Below are positions 7,716 through 16,240 of a DNA stretch of 64,000 bases, one piece after another (position 1 is the first letter of the stretch; the number at the start of each line of letters is the position of its first letter). This stretch comes from Nitrosopumilus oxyclinae (GTDB taxonomy: Archaea; Thermoproteota; Nitrososphaeria; Nitrososphaerales; Nitrosopumilaceae). The position numbers were made by a program, and so were the translations under genes. The DNA is taken from NCBI RefSeq assembly GCF_013407165.1, contig NZ_CP026994.1, positions 1,020,187 through 1,084,186 of the forward strand, read 5' to 3'. The notes under the pieces are model-generated. The model saw only the letters and a list, made by a program, of their open reading frames with translations, was not told the origin of the DNA and did no database searches.

Positions 7716-9305
7716 ATGACTGAACAGGAAATTATAGGAAAAGGAACTTGGATTGACAAATTAGCTTCAGAGTTACTTGAACGAGAAAAAGAACTAGGAA
7801 GGAATACAGATCTACTCAGAGTTGAAAGTGGATTGGGAGCTTCTGGTATTCCACACATAGGAAGCTTAGGAGATGCAGTAAGAGCATACGGAGTTAAACT
7901 GGCATTAGAAAATTTAGGATACAAATCAGAATTAATTGCATATTCAGATGATCTTGATGGATTAAGAAAAATTCCTGAAGGAATGCAAGAGTTTGGATTA
8001 GAAGAACACATTGCAAAACCAGTATCATTAATTCCGGATCCCTATGGATGTCACGATTCCTACGGGATGCACATGAGCAGCATTCTACTAGAAGGATTAG
8101 ACAAAGTAGGAATAAAATATGAATTTAGAAGAGCAGTTGACACTTACAAACAAGGATTACTAAAAGATCAAATTCATACAATTCTACAAAACAGTGCAAA
8201 AATTGGAGATAAGATTTCAGAATTAGTAGGACAAGAGAAATATCAAAAATATCTACCGTATTTTCCAGTTTGTGCTAATTGTAATCGCCTCTACACTGCC
8301 GAAGCTTCAGAATACATTGCAGATGAAAAGAAGATAAAATACACTTGCCACGATACTGAAATTGGCTCAAAAATGGTCAAAGGGTGTGGCCATGTGGGGG
8401 AGGCAGATATTGGAAAAGATCTTGGTAAATTAGCTTGGAAAGTAGAATTTGCTGCAAGATGGAAAGCATTTGACATTAGATTTGAAGCATATGGGAAAGA
8501 CATCATGGATTCAGTTAAAGTAAATGATTGGGTTGCAGATGAAATTTTAGGATTTCCACATCCTCATCATGTAAAATATGAGATGTTTTTAGACAAGGGT
8601 GGAAAAAAGATTTCAAAATCTCTAGGGAATGTAATTACCGCACAGAAATGGCTAGAATTTGGCAGCCCAAAATCAATTCTATTGTTACTTTACAAGAGAA
8701 TTACAGGTGCAAGAGAATTAGGATTTGATGACATTCCAGGATTGATGAATGAGTATAATGAATTAGAAGACATCTACTTTGGACGAATCAAAGTAGATAA
8801 CCAAGCAAAGTTGATAAAAAATAAAGGATTGTATGAATATGTAAATCTCCTCAACCCGCCAAAACAATCAAGCACGCATGTTAACTATAGATTATTAATT
8901 GAATTAGCAAAAATCTTCAAAGAAAATAGAACTGAGCGAGTAATGAAAAAATTGTTAGATTATGGTGTAATTAAAAATCCAGAACCTGAAATTGAAAAAC
9001 TCATTGAACTTGCAGGAAACTATTCAAATGAATTTGATGAACAAGAAAAAACTCAGGTGGATTTAGATGATACTGCTAAAAAGGCATTAAAATTACTTGT
9101 AGAAGCATTAGAGGGCAATGAAGAATTAGAAGATATTCAAAATACAATTTATCAAATTGCAAAAGCAAATGATGTTCAACCAAAAGATTTCTTTAAAATA
9201 TTATATCAAATCATACTTGGAACCTCAAGAGGACCAAAAATAGGACCATTCATTTCAGACATTGGACGAAAGCAAGTAGCAAAAACACTTTCAGAGTATG
9301 TTTAA
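7716..9305 (+). CDS. lysK: Lysyl-tRNA synthetase, class I
   Basis: Charges tRNA-Lys. This is the archaeal class I form, not the class II LysS of most bacteria. The Rossmann signature HIGS is at residues 47-50 (GASGIPHIGS) and the KISKS loop is at about 297-302 (GGKKISKSLGN). Between them are CANC and CH...CGH elements consistent with the zinc finger of this enzyme, and a GFPHPHHVKYEMF segment. The C-terminal part is helical, as in the anticodon-binding alpha-helix cage. Length 529 is normal. It is tightly spaced with elp3 upstream and a small membrane protein 2 nt downstream. Confidence 0.95.
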   Translation: MTEQEIIGKGTWIDKLASELLEREKELGRNTDLLRVESGLGASGIPHIGSLGDAVRAYGVKLALENLGYKSELIAYSDDLDGLRKIPEGMQEFGLEEHIAKPVSLIPDPYGCHDSYGMHMSSILLEGLDKVGIKYEFRRAVDTYKQGLLKDQIHTILQNSAKIGDKISELVGQEKYQKYLPYFPVCANCNRLYTAEASEYIADEKKIKYTCHDTEIGSKMVKGCGHVGEADIGKDLGKLAWKVEFAARWKAFDIRFEAYGKDIMDSVKVNDWVADEILGFPHPHHVKYEMFLDKGGKKISKSLGNVITAQKWLEFGSPKSILLLLYKRITGARELGFDDIPGLMNEYNELEDIYFGRIKVDNQAKLIKNKGLYEYVNLLNPPKQSSTHVNYRLLIELAKIFKENRTERVMKKLLDYGVIKNPEPEIEKLIELAGNYSNEFDEQEKTQVDLDDTAKKALKLLVEALEGNEELEDIQNTIYQIAKANDVQPKDFFKILYQIILGTSRGPKIGPFISDIGRKQVAKTLSEYV

Positions 9306-9307
9306 TC

Positions 9308-9508
9308 ATGGTTCACGGAGAACATAACAGATCAAAGAACAGCGGAGGATTTGCATTAATCATACTTGGAGCATTGTTGCTATTTCTTGCACCTCAAGAA
9401 AGCACTAATGAGATGGGATTGGGACCCATTGCCTGGATTGCGGGCATTATGATTGGCAGTATTGGGTTTTACCTAAAATTTTTCAGATGGCGAGTAAAAC
9501 AAGCATAA
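9308..9508 (+). CDS. Small two-helix membrane protein
   Basis: 66 residues. A short polar N-terminus is followed by two hydrophobic segments (about 14-29, GGFALIILGALLLFLA, and about 39-58, GPIAWIAGIMIGSIGFYL), ending in a basic tail. The ATG is 2 nt after the lysK stop, so translation is probably coupled. No family is recognised. Confidence 0.65.
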   Translation: MVHGEHNRSKNSGGFALIILGALLLFLAPQESTNEMGLGPIAWIAGIMIGSIGFYLKFFRWRVKQA

Positions 9509-9544
9509 GAAAGGTTCATCTTTTGGAAAAATCAGGAATTAGAT

Positions 9545-10324
9545 ATGGGATTTTTTGGTAAAAAGAAAGTAGAAGACATTCCAGATAACAGTGCAGAAAT
9601 AACACTAAAAACTGAACTTGAAAAAGAAGTTGAAAAATTACAAAAAGAATTCAGAGAAAAACAAACAGAATTAGACGAAATTACTCAGAGAATTACTACT
9701 GTCAAGGAAGAGTACGATTCAACAGTAGGTAGTTTAATGGTAGTAAAAAAAGAACTTAATCAAAAAAAGATGGAACTGGATATCACTCAACGAGAATACA
9801 AAGAAACAAGAGAAAAAGTCAAAAAAGCAGAATTAATTAAAGATTCAAAATCAGTAGAAAAATTCAACAAGACCGAAGGAGATCATTCAAAAATAAAAGA
9901 AGAATTGAATGAATTTACAAAAAAACATGATGAAATTAAAGAACAAATAGAAAAAGAGCAAGCAACATTACATAATATTAAAAAGCAACAAGTAGAAGTT
10001 GAAAAAGAATTAGACGAGGCAAACTCTAGACTATACAATGCAAAACAAGAATTAGATAAAAAAGATACTTTCGAAGATGCCAGTATTCTCACAGCATCTG
10101 AAAAAGAATTCATTGGAATAGACAATAAAAGTCAAAAAAGTTCGGCAGGAGTTATAGAAGCTGCAAGTGTAGTAGTAGGATCATTAAAATCAAAACTCAA
10201 CACAACACTGAAAGAATTAGAAACAGTTCAATCATTATTGGAAAAAGAAAGAGCGGAACATGAAAAAACAAAGAAAGATTTAGAGAATATCAAACAAACT
10301 GCACAATCATTTGATAAATCATAG
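9545..10324 (+). CDS. Coiled-coil protein of unknown function
   Basis: 259 residues dominated by E/K/Q heptads from about 20 to 180, a long alpha-helical coiled coil, with a short basic start MGFFGKKKVE. A break around EFIGIDNKSQKSSAG precedes a second shorter coil at the C-terminus. There are no membrane segments or catalytic motifs. A structural or scaffold role is possible, but nothing in the sequence names it. Its last 6 bases overlap the end of the convergent PPOX gene. Confidence 0.7.
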   Translation: MGFFGKKKVEDIPDNSAEITLKTELEKEVEKLQKEFREKQTELDEITQRITTVKEEYDSTVGSLMVVKKELNQKKMELDITQREYKETREKVKKAELIKDSKSVEKFNKTEGDHSKIKEELNEFTKKHDEIKEQIEKEQATLHNIKKQQVEVEKELDEANSRLYNAKQELDKKDTFEDASILTASEKEFIGIDNKSQKSSAGVIEAASVVVGSLKSKLNTTLKELETVQSLLEKERAEHEKTKKDLENIKQTAQSFDKS

Positions 10325-10759
10325 AGAAGAAAAATGACTTTGCCATTTTGATTTTATTTCTTCTTCAGAAATTCCGAGATCATACAAAGGCGAAAGAACT
10401 TCAGACACACATGATACATCTACCAATACGATTGAATTAATGATACTCTTAATCCCATTTTGTCTATAATGGTTTAGAATTTCTTGATACAAATCACCAT
10501 TTTTTATCAGTCTAGCAGTTCCTTGAAACAAGTATCCCTTACGAAGAAGAGGATCAATTACATTGATCTCCACACTAGGATTGTCAATTAAATTTTTCAT
10601 GGTATCAGGAGAACGAATATCTGCAAAAGCAAGAGTTTCAGAAGACCACCCAATAATAGTACCCTTTGGTGAAATGTTGGGTTTGCCATCAGAGGAGACA
10701 GTTGCAACATATCCAAGTTTTTGTAAATTTAAAAAATCCTTAATTTCTGTAGTTATCAC
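10319..10759 (-). CDS. Pyridoxamine 5'-phosphate oxidase-like flavin-binding protein
   Basis: 146 residues with the FMN-binding split-barrel pattern of PPOX-type proteins: an opening helix, YVATVSSDGKPNISPKGT (about 17-34), a second strand pair SETLAFADIRSPDTMKNL and NPSVEINVIDPL. Such proteins bind FMN or F420 and act as small-molecule oxidoreductases or sensors; substrate is unknown. It converges with the coiled-coil gene with a 6-nt overlap of the 3' ends. Confidence 0.8.
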   Translation of the reverse strand: MITTEIKDFLNLQKLGYVATVSSDGKPNISPKGTIIGWSSETLAFADIRSPDTMKNLIDNPSVEINVIDPLLRKGYLFQGTARLIKNGDLYQEILNHYRQNGIKSIINSIVLVDVSCVSEVLSPLYDLGISEEEIKSKWQSHFSSL

Positions 10760-10797
10760 AAATAATATTTTAAAATTGAACGTATTTAGTTTTCACA

Positions 10798-10920
10798 CTA
10801 TCGCATGAATTCAGCCATCTCAATTGAAAAGAAGAAGAATCCAATTCCACCACCAATAATTGCAATCCAGGCTGCAATCTGTTTAATTTTAGACATTTGA
10901 GAAGAATTGGTTAAACTCAT
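10798..10920 (-). CDS. Small single-helix membrane protein (40 aa)
   Basis: Reading the minus strand from ATG (10918-10920) gives 40 residues with one strongly hydrophobic segment (about 16-33, AAWIAIIGGGIGFFFFSI) after a polar SKIKQ start, ending MAEFMR. It is back-to-back with a second small membrane ORF at 10965. The gene is supported by the clean hydrophobic profile and by filling a gap of nearly 400 nt between larger genes. Function is unknown. Confidence 0.5.
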   Translation of the reverse strand: MSLTNSSQMSKIKQIAAWIAIIGGGIGFFFFSIEMAEFMR

Positions 10921-10964
10921 TATTGAATCTAATTGCTTATCTCAGACAATTATAACTAGATACA

Positions 10965-11129
10965 ATGAGTGAATACTATATGGCAAGCATCAAAGATATT
11001 GGGAAATTATTTTTATTCATAGTCACAGGACTGGTTGCCATAATTGTAGGTTCATTCATGGTTAGAGGTACTATGCATATGTGGGACAAGCCAGGTGAAC
11101 TAAAAAAAGACAAAAAGAAAAAGGACTAA
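10965..11129 (+). CDS. Small single-helix membrane protein (54 aa)
   Basis: ATG at 10965. The protein has a polar start, one transmembrane helix (about 14-34, GKLFLFIVTGLVAIIVGSF) and a cytoplasmic-type basic tail that ends in alternating K/D. A TATA-like ATTATAACTA lies only just upstream, and the gap to the divergent 40-aa ORF is 44 nt. No family is recognised. Confidence 0.5.
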   Translation: MSEYYMASIKDIGKLFLFIVTGLVAIIVGSFMVRGTMHMWDKPGELKKDKKKKD

Positions 11130-11157
11130 AATGCAAGTCTATCAATAAGGTTTTGAG

Positions 11158-11457
11158 TTGTTTCAAGATTCAACAATTAGAAAATCATTAGATCAATACA
11201 TTCAAAGAAGAATTCTAGAAATTCCAACTGAGATTAAGCAAACATTTCCAGCAATCAAACAAATTTGGAAATGTAAAGACGAATCAGATTTTCTTTATGG
11301 ATATTATGTAGGAAAAATAGAGGAAGGGGCTCTACATTATTTACTTAAAGCAACTAGAGCATCTGCTGGCGGATATGTCGACACATTTGAAATACGTGGG
11401 ATAATTGAAACCCATAAGAGAGATTTACAAGAAGCAATAAAATCAGCAATCAATTAG
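11158..11457 (+). CDS. Conserved hypothetical protein
   Basis: 99-residue soluble protein starting with TTG at 11158; an in-frame stop lies just upstream. It has an N-terminal helix, then KQIWKCKDESDFLYGYYVGKIEEGAL, and a glycine-bearing RASAGGYVDTFEIRGI segment before a C-terminal helix. I do not recognise the domain. The Cys-rich ORF follows closely on the same strand. Confidence 0.6.
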   Translation: MFQDSTIRKSLDQYIQRRILEIPTEIKQTFPAIKQIWKCKDESDFLYGYYVGKIEEGALHYLLKATRASAGGYVDTFEIRGIIETHKRDLQEAIKSAIN

Positions 11458-11491
11458 TGAAGTAGAAATAGAGCCTCAATGTAGTAAGTGT

Positions 11492-11665
11492 ATGGTAGGA
11501 CCGCAAGATGGAGGGTTTGGATTTGATCAGTCTAAAAAATATACGACTGTGGATAACATTGAAGAAATTTGTGTACAATGCCAGGCAGGTCAACATAAAA
11601 AATGCCTAAAAAAATCAAAAGAACAAGAGGTTTGTGAATGCGAACATTGTATGATTTACGGATAA
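11492..11665 (+). CDS. Small cysteine-rich (putative zinc-binding) protein
   Basis: From ATG 11492 the product is 57 residues with a CVQC pair, a later Cys, and CECEHC near the C-terminus, enough ligands for a zinc or Fe-S site. In the same frame upstream of the ATG there is PQCSKC, another CxxC pair, and the frame is open back to 11441 but without ATG, GTG or TTG. The only candidate starts there are ATT codons such as 11453, which overlaps the TAG of the preceding gene. The true N-terminus is therefore uncertain and may include the extra CxxC. Confidence 0.55.
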   Translation: MVGPQDGGFGFDQSKKYTTVDNIEEICVQCQAGQHKKCLKKSKEQEVCECEHCMIYG

Positions 11666-11697
11666 CTGATTTTAAATAATAATTTATTCTAAAAAAC

Positions 11698-12030
11698 TCA
11701 AAGAGCAGATAATTTGTTTTCAAGTTCTTGAATATCTTTTTGATATGAATTAGAAACATTTTGTGCAAACTCCTTGTGTGCATTAACAATAACAGTTAAT
11801 GCCTCTCTGTATTCTGAATGTCCTTTCTTTAAGACATCACAAGATTCCAAGGTGGTAATATGACCAGTGACAGTTGCCATAGACCCTTTTTGATTGAATT
11901 TTACAATACCTCCAAAAGCTTCAATTAGCATGAATGCTGATTCTGCCTTACACTTGTAGGTCACTCTACCAGTTTCAGTGTTAAATAATTGAGTTACACC
12001 ACCTGGCTTTCTTGTCACAATAACGGTCAT
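11698..12030 (-). CDS. Conserved hypothetical protein
   Basis: 110 residues. The N-terminal half is beta-rich (MTVIVTRKPGGVTQLFNTETGRVTYK begins the first half, followed by AFGGIVKFN and ATVTGHITTLE); the C-terminal ~45 residues form an amphipathic helix (EALTVIVNAHKEFAQNV onward). No membrane segment or metal motif is seen. It lies directly downstream of ferritin on the same strand, so the two may be co-transcribed, but a link to iron is not shown by the sequence. Confidence 0.6.
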   Translation of the reverse strand: MTVIVTRKPGGVTQLFNTETGRVTYKCKAESAFMLIEAFGGIVKFNQKGSMATVTGHITTLESCDVLKKGHSEYREALTVIVNAHKEFAQNVSNSYQKDIQELENKLSAL

Positions 12031-12072
12031 GAAAGAGTTGAAAATAACGAGGTATTAATTATTTTAGAAAAT

Positions 12073-12615
12073 CTATGCTGCAGGTTCAGTTGGAGCTGCA
12101 GCTTCTGCAGCAAGGAATTTATCAATCTCATTTATTCCTAGTTTATCTCTACCAAGCAAATCAAACTTTTGTAAAATTGTTTCAAACTTTGTTTCTTCTT
12201 GTACTTGTTCATTTACAAACCACTCAAGGAAAACATATGTTGAATGATCTTTTTCTTTTTGTGCAATTTCCACCATGTTATGAATTGCTTTAGTCACTGC
12301 TTGTTCATTTTTGAGTGCAGTGTTGATCAATACTTCAAGGGATTTGTAAGAACTAGACGGAGACTTTGTTGCAGGAACTGTTGCGATGGTACCAAGTGCA
12401 TTAAGATAGCGAACAATTTTGAGCATATGCGTCCTCTCTTCATCAGACTGAGCGTAAAAGTAATCAGCTGCTCCCTGATATCCTGTGACTTCACACCAGG
12501 ATGCCATTGCAAGATAGCTGTTCGTTGCAGATGCTTCAAGAAGGATTTGATCATTTAGAGCTTTTTTCATTTTAGTAGATAGTTTCATGTCTTTCATTAA
12601 GACTTCATGAGTCAC
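12073..12615 (-). CDS. Ferritin
   Basis: Iron-storage four-helix bundle protein. The N-terminal helix ALNDQILLEASATNSYLAMA carries the first ligand Glu, DEERTHMLKI supplies the E..H ferroxidase pair, and WFVNEQVQEETKF in helix D carries further acidic and Gln ligands. The bundle is followed by an Ala/Pro/Glu tail (AAEAAAPTEPAA). Length 180 fits ftn-type ferritin. It stores iron as ferric oxide and limits oxidative stress. A DtxR/MntR-type regulator is encoded 0.5 kb away, so metal-dependent regulation is plausible but no operator was identified. Confidence 0.93.
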   Translation of the reverse strand: MTHEVLMKDMKLSTKMKKALNDQILLEASATNSYLAMASWCEVTGYQGAADYFYAQSDEERTHMLKIVRYLNALGTIATVPATKSPSSSYKSLEVLINTALKNEQAVTKAIHNMVEIAQKEKDHSTYVFLEWFVNEQVQEETKFETILQKFDLLGRDKLGINEIDKFLAAEAAAPTEPAA

Positions 12616-12639
12616 TATTAAAAAAACTTACTAAAATTC

Positions 12640-12990
12640 TCACATTACAGAATTTTTAAAATCATTAATCGTGGACATGTTATTCTTTGTCTGATGGCCA
12701 ATGTCATGAATAGTGGAACCATTGTATTTTTTGTCAAGATATCTACCAGCAACTATCATAGGTCCTCCAATGGCACAAGTCACACCAGTTGGTTCAGGTA
12801 TCCATAACATCAAAAATCCTATTTTTTGTAGTTTTTTACCTGGCGCAGGTGCTTTTTGCAAAGACCCCAATGAACGTGCAGTGTGTTTTCCATCGATTCC
12901 AGATACTTCAGAATACAGATTTGCTCTACGTTTAGCAGAATCAGAGAATTTCTTCAATTTTTCAAGACGTTCCTTTAGAGGATCAACCAT
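12640..12990 (-). CDS. Conserved hypothetical protein, basic, with one hydrophobic segment
   Basis: 116 residues. It has a charged helical N-terminus (DPLKERLEKLKKFSDSAKRR), a linker, then a moderately hydrophobic glycine-rich segment (about 57-83, IGFLMLWIPEPTGVTCAIGG) that could be a membrane anchor. It ends with a polar tail. It lies immediately upstream of ferritin on the same strand and divergent from the mntR-like gene. Function is not recognised. Confidence 0.55.
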   Translation of the reverse strand: MVDPLKERLEKLKKFSDSAKRRANLYSEVSGIDGKHTARSLGSLQKAPAPGKKLQKIGFLMLWIPEPTGVTCAIGGPMIVAGRYLDKKYNGSTIHDIGHQTKNNMSTINDFKNSVM

Positions 12991-13037
12991 TCCAATTTCG
13001 ATTTAGAAGAAATTAGTTAAGAAACAGAGATCAACTC

Positions 13038-13133
13038 ATGTCACATTCAAGTCAACAAAGAGTAGCTAAAATCAACAAAAAGACACTCAATTATACTAGA
13101 TTCCATTTAGATACAAAGATACATGAAAACTAA
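13038..13133 (+). CDS. Possible small ORF overlapping the mntR-like start (31 aa)
   Basis: ATG at 13038 opens a 31-residue basic frame that ends at TAA 13131-13133, overlapping the first 11 nt of the mntR-like gene in another frame. The arrangement would suit a leader or translationally coupled mini-protein, but no family or composition signal independently supports it. Confidence 0.25.
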   Translation: MSHSSQQRVAKINKKTLNYTRFHLDTKIHEN

Positions 13134-13587
13134 GGATTCTAAAAGACTAGATTCAATCAAAGCAGCTCATCAATTAGAAAGGAATCGTTCAAGCTCAAGA
13201 ATGGAGGATTATTTAGAAATTATTGGAGAACTTGTAGAGTTGAAAGGATATGCAACCACTTTAGATATTTCGAGATACATGAATGTTAGTGCACCAAGTG
13301 TTACCAAAATGCTTCAGAGACTAGACGAAAACGGGTTTTTAGAATATGAAAAATATCATGGAATCAATCTTACAGACAAAGGAATGCAAGTAGCAGAGGG
13401 AATAAGGCAGAAGCACGGAATACTATTGGAATTTTTTGAAATTTTAGGAGTAGGATATGAAACGGCAAACCAAGATGCAGAGGGAATTGAACACCATCTC
13501 AATCCAAAAACAATAAAACAATTAAGAAAATTTATTACTTTTCTAAAAGCAAATCCAAAAATTATTGATAATTTTAAAAATCTTTAA
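13123..13587 (+). CDS. DtxR/MntR-family metal-dependent transcriptional regulator
   Basis: 154 residues. After an N-terminal extension of about 25 residues the MntR pattern begins: RMEDYLEIIGELVE, a helix-turn-helix TTLDISRYMNVSAPSVTKMLQRL, a wing GFLEYEKYHGINLTDKG, and a dimerisation region with RQKHGILLEFFEILG and DAEGIEHHLN, whose Glu/His residues match the metal-binding set of MntR-type proteins. It lacks the SH3-like domain of DtxR. Ferritin and two unknown genes are divergent, so it may sense Mn or Fe for this block. The 3' end overlaps the convergent PIN-ATPase gene by 14 nt. An ATG nearer MEDYLE is an alternative start. Confidence 0.88.
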   Translation: MKTKDSKRLDSIKAAHQLERNRSSSRMEDYLEIIGELVELKGYATTLDISRYMNVSAPSVTKMLQRLDENGFLEYEKYHGINLTDKGMQVAEGIRQKHGILLEFFEILGVGYETANQDAEGIEHHLNPKTIKQLRKFITFLKANPKIIDNFKNL

Positions 13588-15394
13588 GATATAGTTTAAT
13601 ATCGTTTTGTGAAGATGAAAAATCCATCAATGTTCTTGCAACATCTGAACGTTTAGGGATTTTAATCTGTCCTTTTTTTCCAATTCTAACCGAGGCTATG
13701 AATTTTTCATTAGCATAGATATCAGCATGCATTGAAGTAAAATCTCTATTCACAGTAAGTAGAATCGCAGTTTTTGATTCAGAAAAACTAAATGGTAAAT
13801 CATTAGAGGTTAGCGATAAATCATCAGATGATTTTTCAACAACATCAATGTGGACTTTGAGCAATTTTTCAATTTCATTAATGTTTGAGCCTCCCCTTCC
13901 AATAATGGATGCAATATTTCGTTCATCGACCATAACTTTAACTCGATTATCAGATAGAATTTCAACCTCAACATTTGGGTCATATCGTCTAAAAGTTTCC
14001 TTAATTTTATCCTCAGCGAGTTTTTCTATTCCAATTTTATCTACTTTTTTTCCAACGGGAACTATAACATTCTCTTCACCAAAGGTGTAAATCTCATGTT
14101 CTAGAACATCATTCTCAAAATTTCTAATTTCAATTACAGGTCTAGCCAAATCAGATTCAGTCATACCCGTTGGAACTTTGACTTTTAATTCTAAATCATA
14201 TACCATTTGAATTCCACCGTCTTTAACAAAAACTACAGTGTCCAAAACATTTGGAATAATCCCCAATTCAATTTTCCCAATGAAACGTTGAATTGCATCT
14301 AATGGGGAATTTGCATGAACAACACCAACCATTCCAACTCCTGTTAATCTTAAATCAGCAAAGGTAACAAAATCTTCTTTTCGTCGAACTTCATCAAAAA
14401 TTGTATAATCAGGTCTAACTAAAAGTAAAATATCAGCAGAATTATCAAAACTTCCATCAAGTTTACTGTATTGAGTTACTCCTGAATCAACTTGTAAATC
14501 TCGTGGAGACTCAAATGTTTTTACAATCTTTCCCTGTTTATAATAAAAATTTGCTAGTCCGGATGCAAGGGTACTTTTTCCAGAACCAGGAGCACCTGAA
14601 ATAACAATACCTTCTGCACTATCTGAGAATCTTTCCATTAATTTATCAGAAATAGAATAATCATCAAGAGATAATTTTACAATTGGATGAACTATTGTAA
14701 TTTCAAAAGATTCTGAAAAAGGAGGATGAGTAATTGCAATTCTATAATCCTCATGTTGAACAACAGATGCACCTGTTTTTGATATCTCCAGAGTAGTAGA
14801 ATCAGAGATATTCACAATATCCAAAATTTGGGCTGAAATCATTTCTAAATATTCCTTAGATAGAAGTTCATCGTTTAACTTTGTTAATACAAAGGCACCG
14901 GGCTTTCCTTTTTTTGCCAGAGGGTATTGATTTTCTTTTAGATGAATGCTCATGGTTTCAGAATCAAAATATTTTAAAAATTCTAAGGTTTCATTTTTAA
15001 TTCTAGATTTTAAAAATACTGTTTCAACATCTCCTGCTTGTGCAACCAAGTGTTGTACATGATCAGAAGTATACAATATTGCATTATTTTGTTTAGCCAT
15101 ATCTACAATCAGAGAATCAATTCGTCCACTACCAGCAAGCTTCACATCATCTGAAGAAGGATGAGTTCCACCTACAATAATATTTAATCCATAACTTCCA
15201 GATAATGATTTTAGCTTTCGTATTTTCTCAAGACCTATGAACCCCTGTTCTTTTTTCTTGGATGCTTGAGATTGTAATTCATCAAACACAGCTTGAGGGA
15301 TAATGATTTCAAAATTCCTAATACTTCCAGATTCAATTTGAGATACAAGTTGACCATTGATAATCACACTAGTATCAGCTACAATTTTTGACAA
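13574..15394 (-). CDS. PIN-domain / PilT-type ATPase / KH-domain protein
   Basis: 606 residues with three domains. Residues 1-~140 form a PIN nuclease-like domain (IVADTSVIING, with further acidic residues in RIDSLIVDMA). An additional middle region leads to a VirB11/PilT-type ATPase with Walker A GAPGSGKST at about 266-274, a Walker B-like DYTIFDEVRR and VGVVHANSP. A KH domain follows with the RNA-binding loop IIGRGGSN at about 495-502. This PIN-ATPase-KH architecture is typical of archaea. It suggests an RNA-linked ATPase or nuclease, not a pilus motor; the physiological substrate is unknown. Confidence 0.9.
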   Translation of the reverse strand: MSKIVADTSVIINGQLVSQIESGSIRNFEIIIPQAVFDELQSQASKKKEQGFIGLEKIRKLKSLSGSYGLNIIVGGTHPSSDDVKLAGSGRIDSLIVDMAKQNNAILYTSDHVQHLVAQAGDVETVFLKSRIKNETLEFLKYFDSETMSIHLKENQYPLAKKGKPGAFVLTKLNDELLSKEYLEMISAQILDIVNISDSTTLEISKTGASVVQHEDYRIAITHPPFSESFEITIVHPIVKLSLDDYSISDKLMERFSDSAEGIVISGAPGSGKSTLASGLANFYYKQGKIVKTFESPRDLQVDSGVTQYSKLDGSFDNSADILLLVRPDYTIFDEVRRKEDFVTFADLRLTGVGMVGVVHANSPLDAIQRFIGKIELGIIPNVLDTVVFVKDGGIQMVYDLELKVKVPTGMTESDLARPVIEIRNFENDVLEHEIYTFGEENVIVPVGKKVDKIGIEKLAEDKIKETFRRYDPNVEVEILSDNRVKVMVDERNIASIIGRGGSNINEIEKLLKVHIDVVEKSSDDLSLTSNDLPFSFSESKTAILLTVNRDFTSMHADIYANEKFIASVRIGKKGQIKIPKRSDVARTLMDFSSSQNDIKLYLKDF

Positions 15395-15439
15395 TTTTTA
15401 GATCAATTCCTTAGATAACTAATACCCTAATTTACTTTC

Positions 15440-15796
15440 TCAAATTAAAGACTTGATTGATTCTAAAACACCATTAAAATCAAAGGGTTTTGATATGTAT
15501 GAAGATGCACCGGATTCTAAGCATTGTTGAATAACTTTTTGATCATCACTTGCAGTTATCAGAATAATTTTTGCGTTAGGATCATATGCAATTATTTCTT
15601 TTACAACAGTAAATCCATCTTTCCGCGGCATGGCCAAATCTAACAATAGAATTTGAGGATTATATTTCTGATAAAGATCAACTGCTTCAGCGCCATCTGT
15701 TGCCTCACCAACAATTTCATGTTCACCAATTGATAAAATATCCTTTAAAACAAGTCGAATTGCATCTGAATCATCTGCAATCAAAATTTTAGCCAT
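15440..15796 (-). CDS. CheY-like single-domain response regulator
   Basis: 118-residue receiver domain with no output domain. The acidic pair D8-D9, phospho-acceptor D53 (LLLDLAMP), switch T81 and K103 (ISKPFD) are all present, so it should be phosphorylatable. It lies downstream of an Hpt protein on the same strand, and a sensor kinase is divergently transcribed just beyond, so it is probably the receiver of a local phosphorelay. No chemotaxis genes are nearby. Confidence 0.92.
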   Translation of the reverse strand: MAKILIADDSDAIRLVLKDILSIGEHEIVGEATDGAEAVDLYQKYNPQILLLDLAMPRKDGFTVVKEIIAYDPNAKIILITASDDQKVIQQCLESGASSYISKPFDFNGVLESIKSLI

Positions 15797-15846
15797 TTGT
15801 TTTCATTAAAACTCCACATTAAAAAACTAGATTATTCAAATTTTGA

Positions 15847-16191
15847 CTAGAGTTGTCTAATTCGCTCATCAATTTGACTAAAATCATAATCAATTTCATT
15901 CATGGATTTTTTCATATGAGGAATAGAATCAAGAATCAAATCAAAAACTCCTTCAATTTGCTGACCATCAATAATTTTCTTAAAAAGATCATCTAATGAA
16001 GCAGATAAATCACCAAGAGGTTCTTTACCCATCATGGGTGCTAGACCTTTAATTTTATGAGTATGTTTTTGAAATTTTGAAGCGTTTTGAAATACATCAG
16101 CATCATTAACGCATAATTTTAAAATATTTTCAATGGAATTAATGTCATCAGTCACTTCTTGGGTTGCAACTGCAATAAATTCATCAGACAT
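15847..16191 (-). CDS. Histidine phosphotransfer (Hpt) domain protein
   Basis: 114-residue helical protein with the Hpt/CheA-P1 signature HKIKGLAPMMG, phospho-acceptor H45 followed by K48-G49. Later ESL-type contacts read as GDLSASLDDLFKK. It has no catalytic domain, so it would shuttle phosphate between a kinase and the CheY-like protein encoded 50 nt downstream. The gene is divergent from the sensor kinase at 16241 with a 49-nt gap that must hold both promoters. Confidence 0.85.
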   Translation of the reverse strand: MSDEFIAVATQEVTDDINSIENILKLCVNDADVFQNASKFQKHTHKIKGLAPMMGKEPLGDLSASLDDLFKKIIDGQQIEGVFDLILDSIPHMKKSMNEIDYDFSQIDERIRQL

Positions 16192-16240
16192 TATGTATCA
16201 TTAAATTAAATTCACCCTTTATTTTTATAGTGTACGATGG

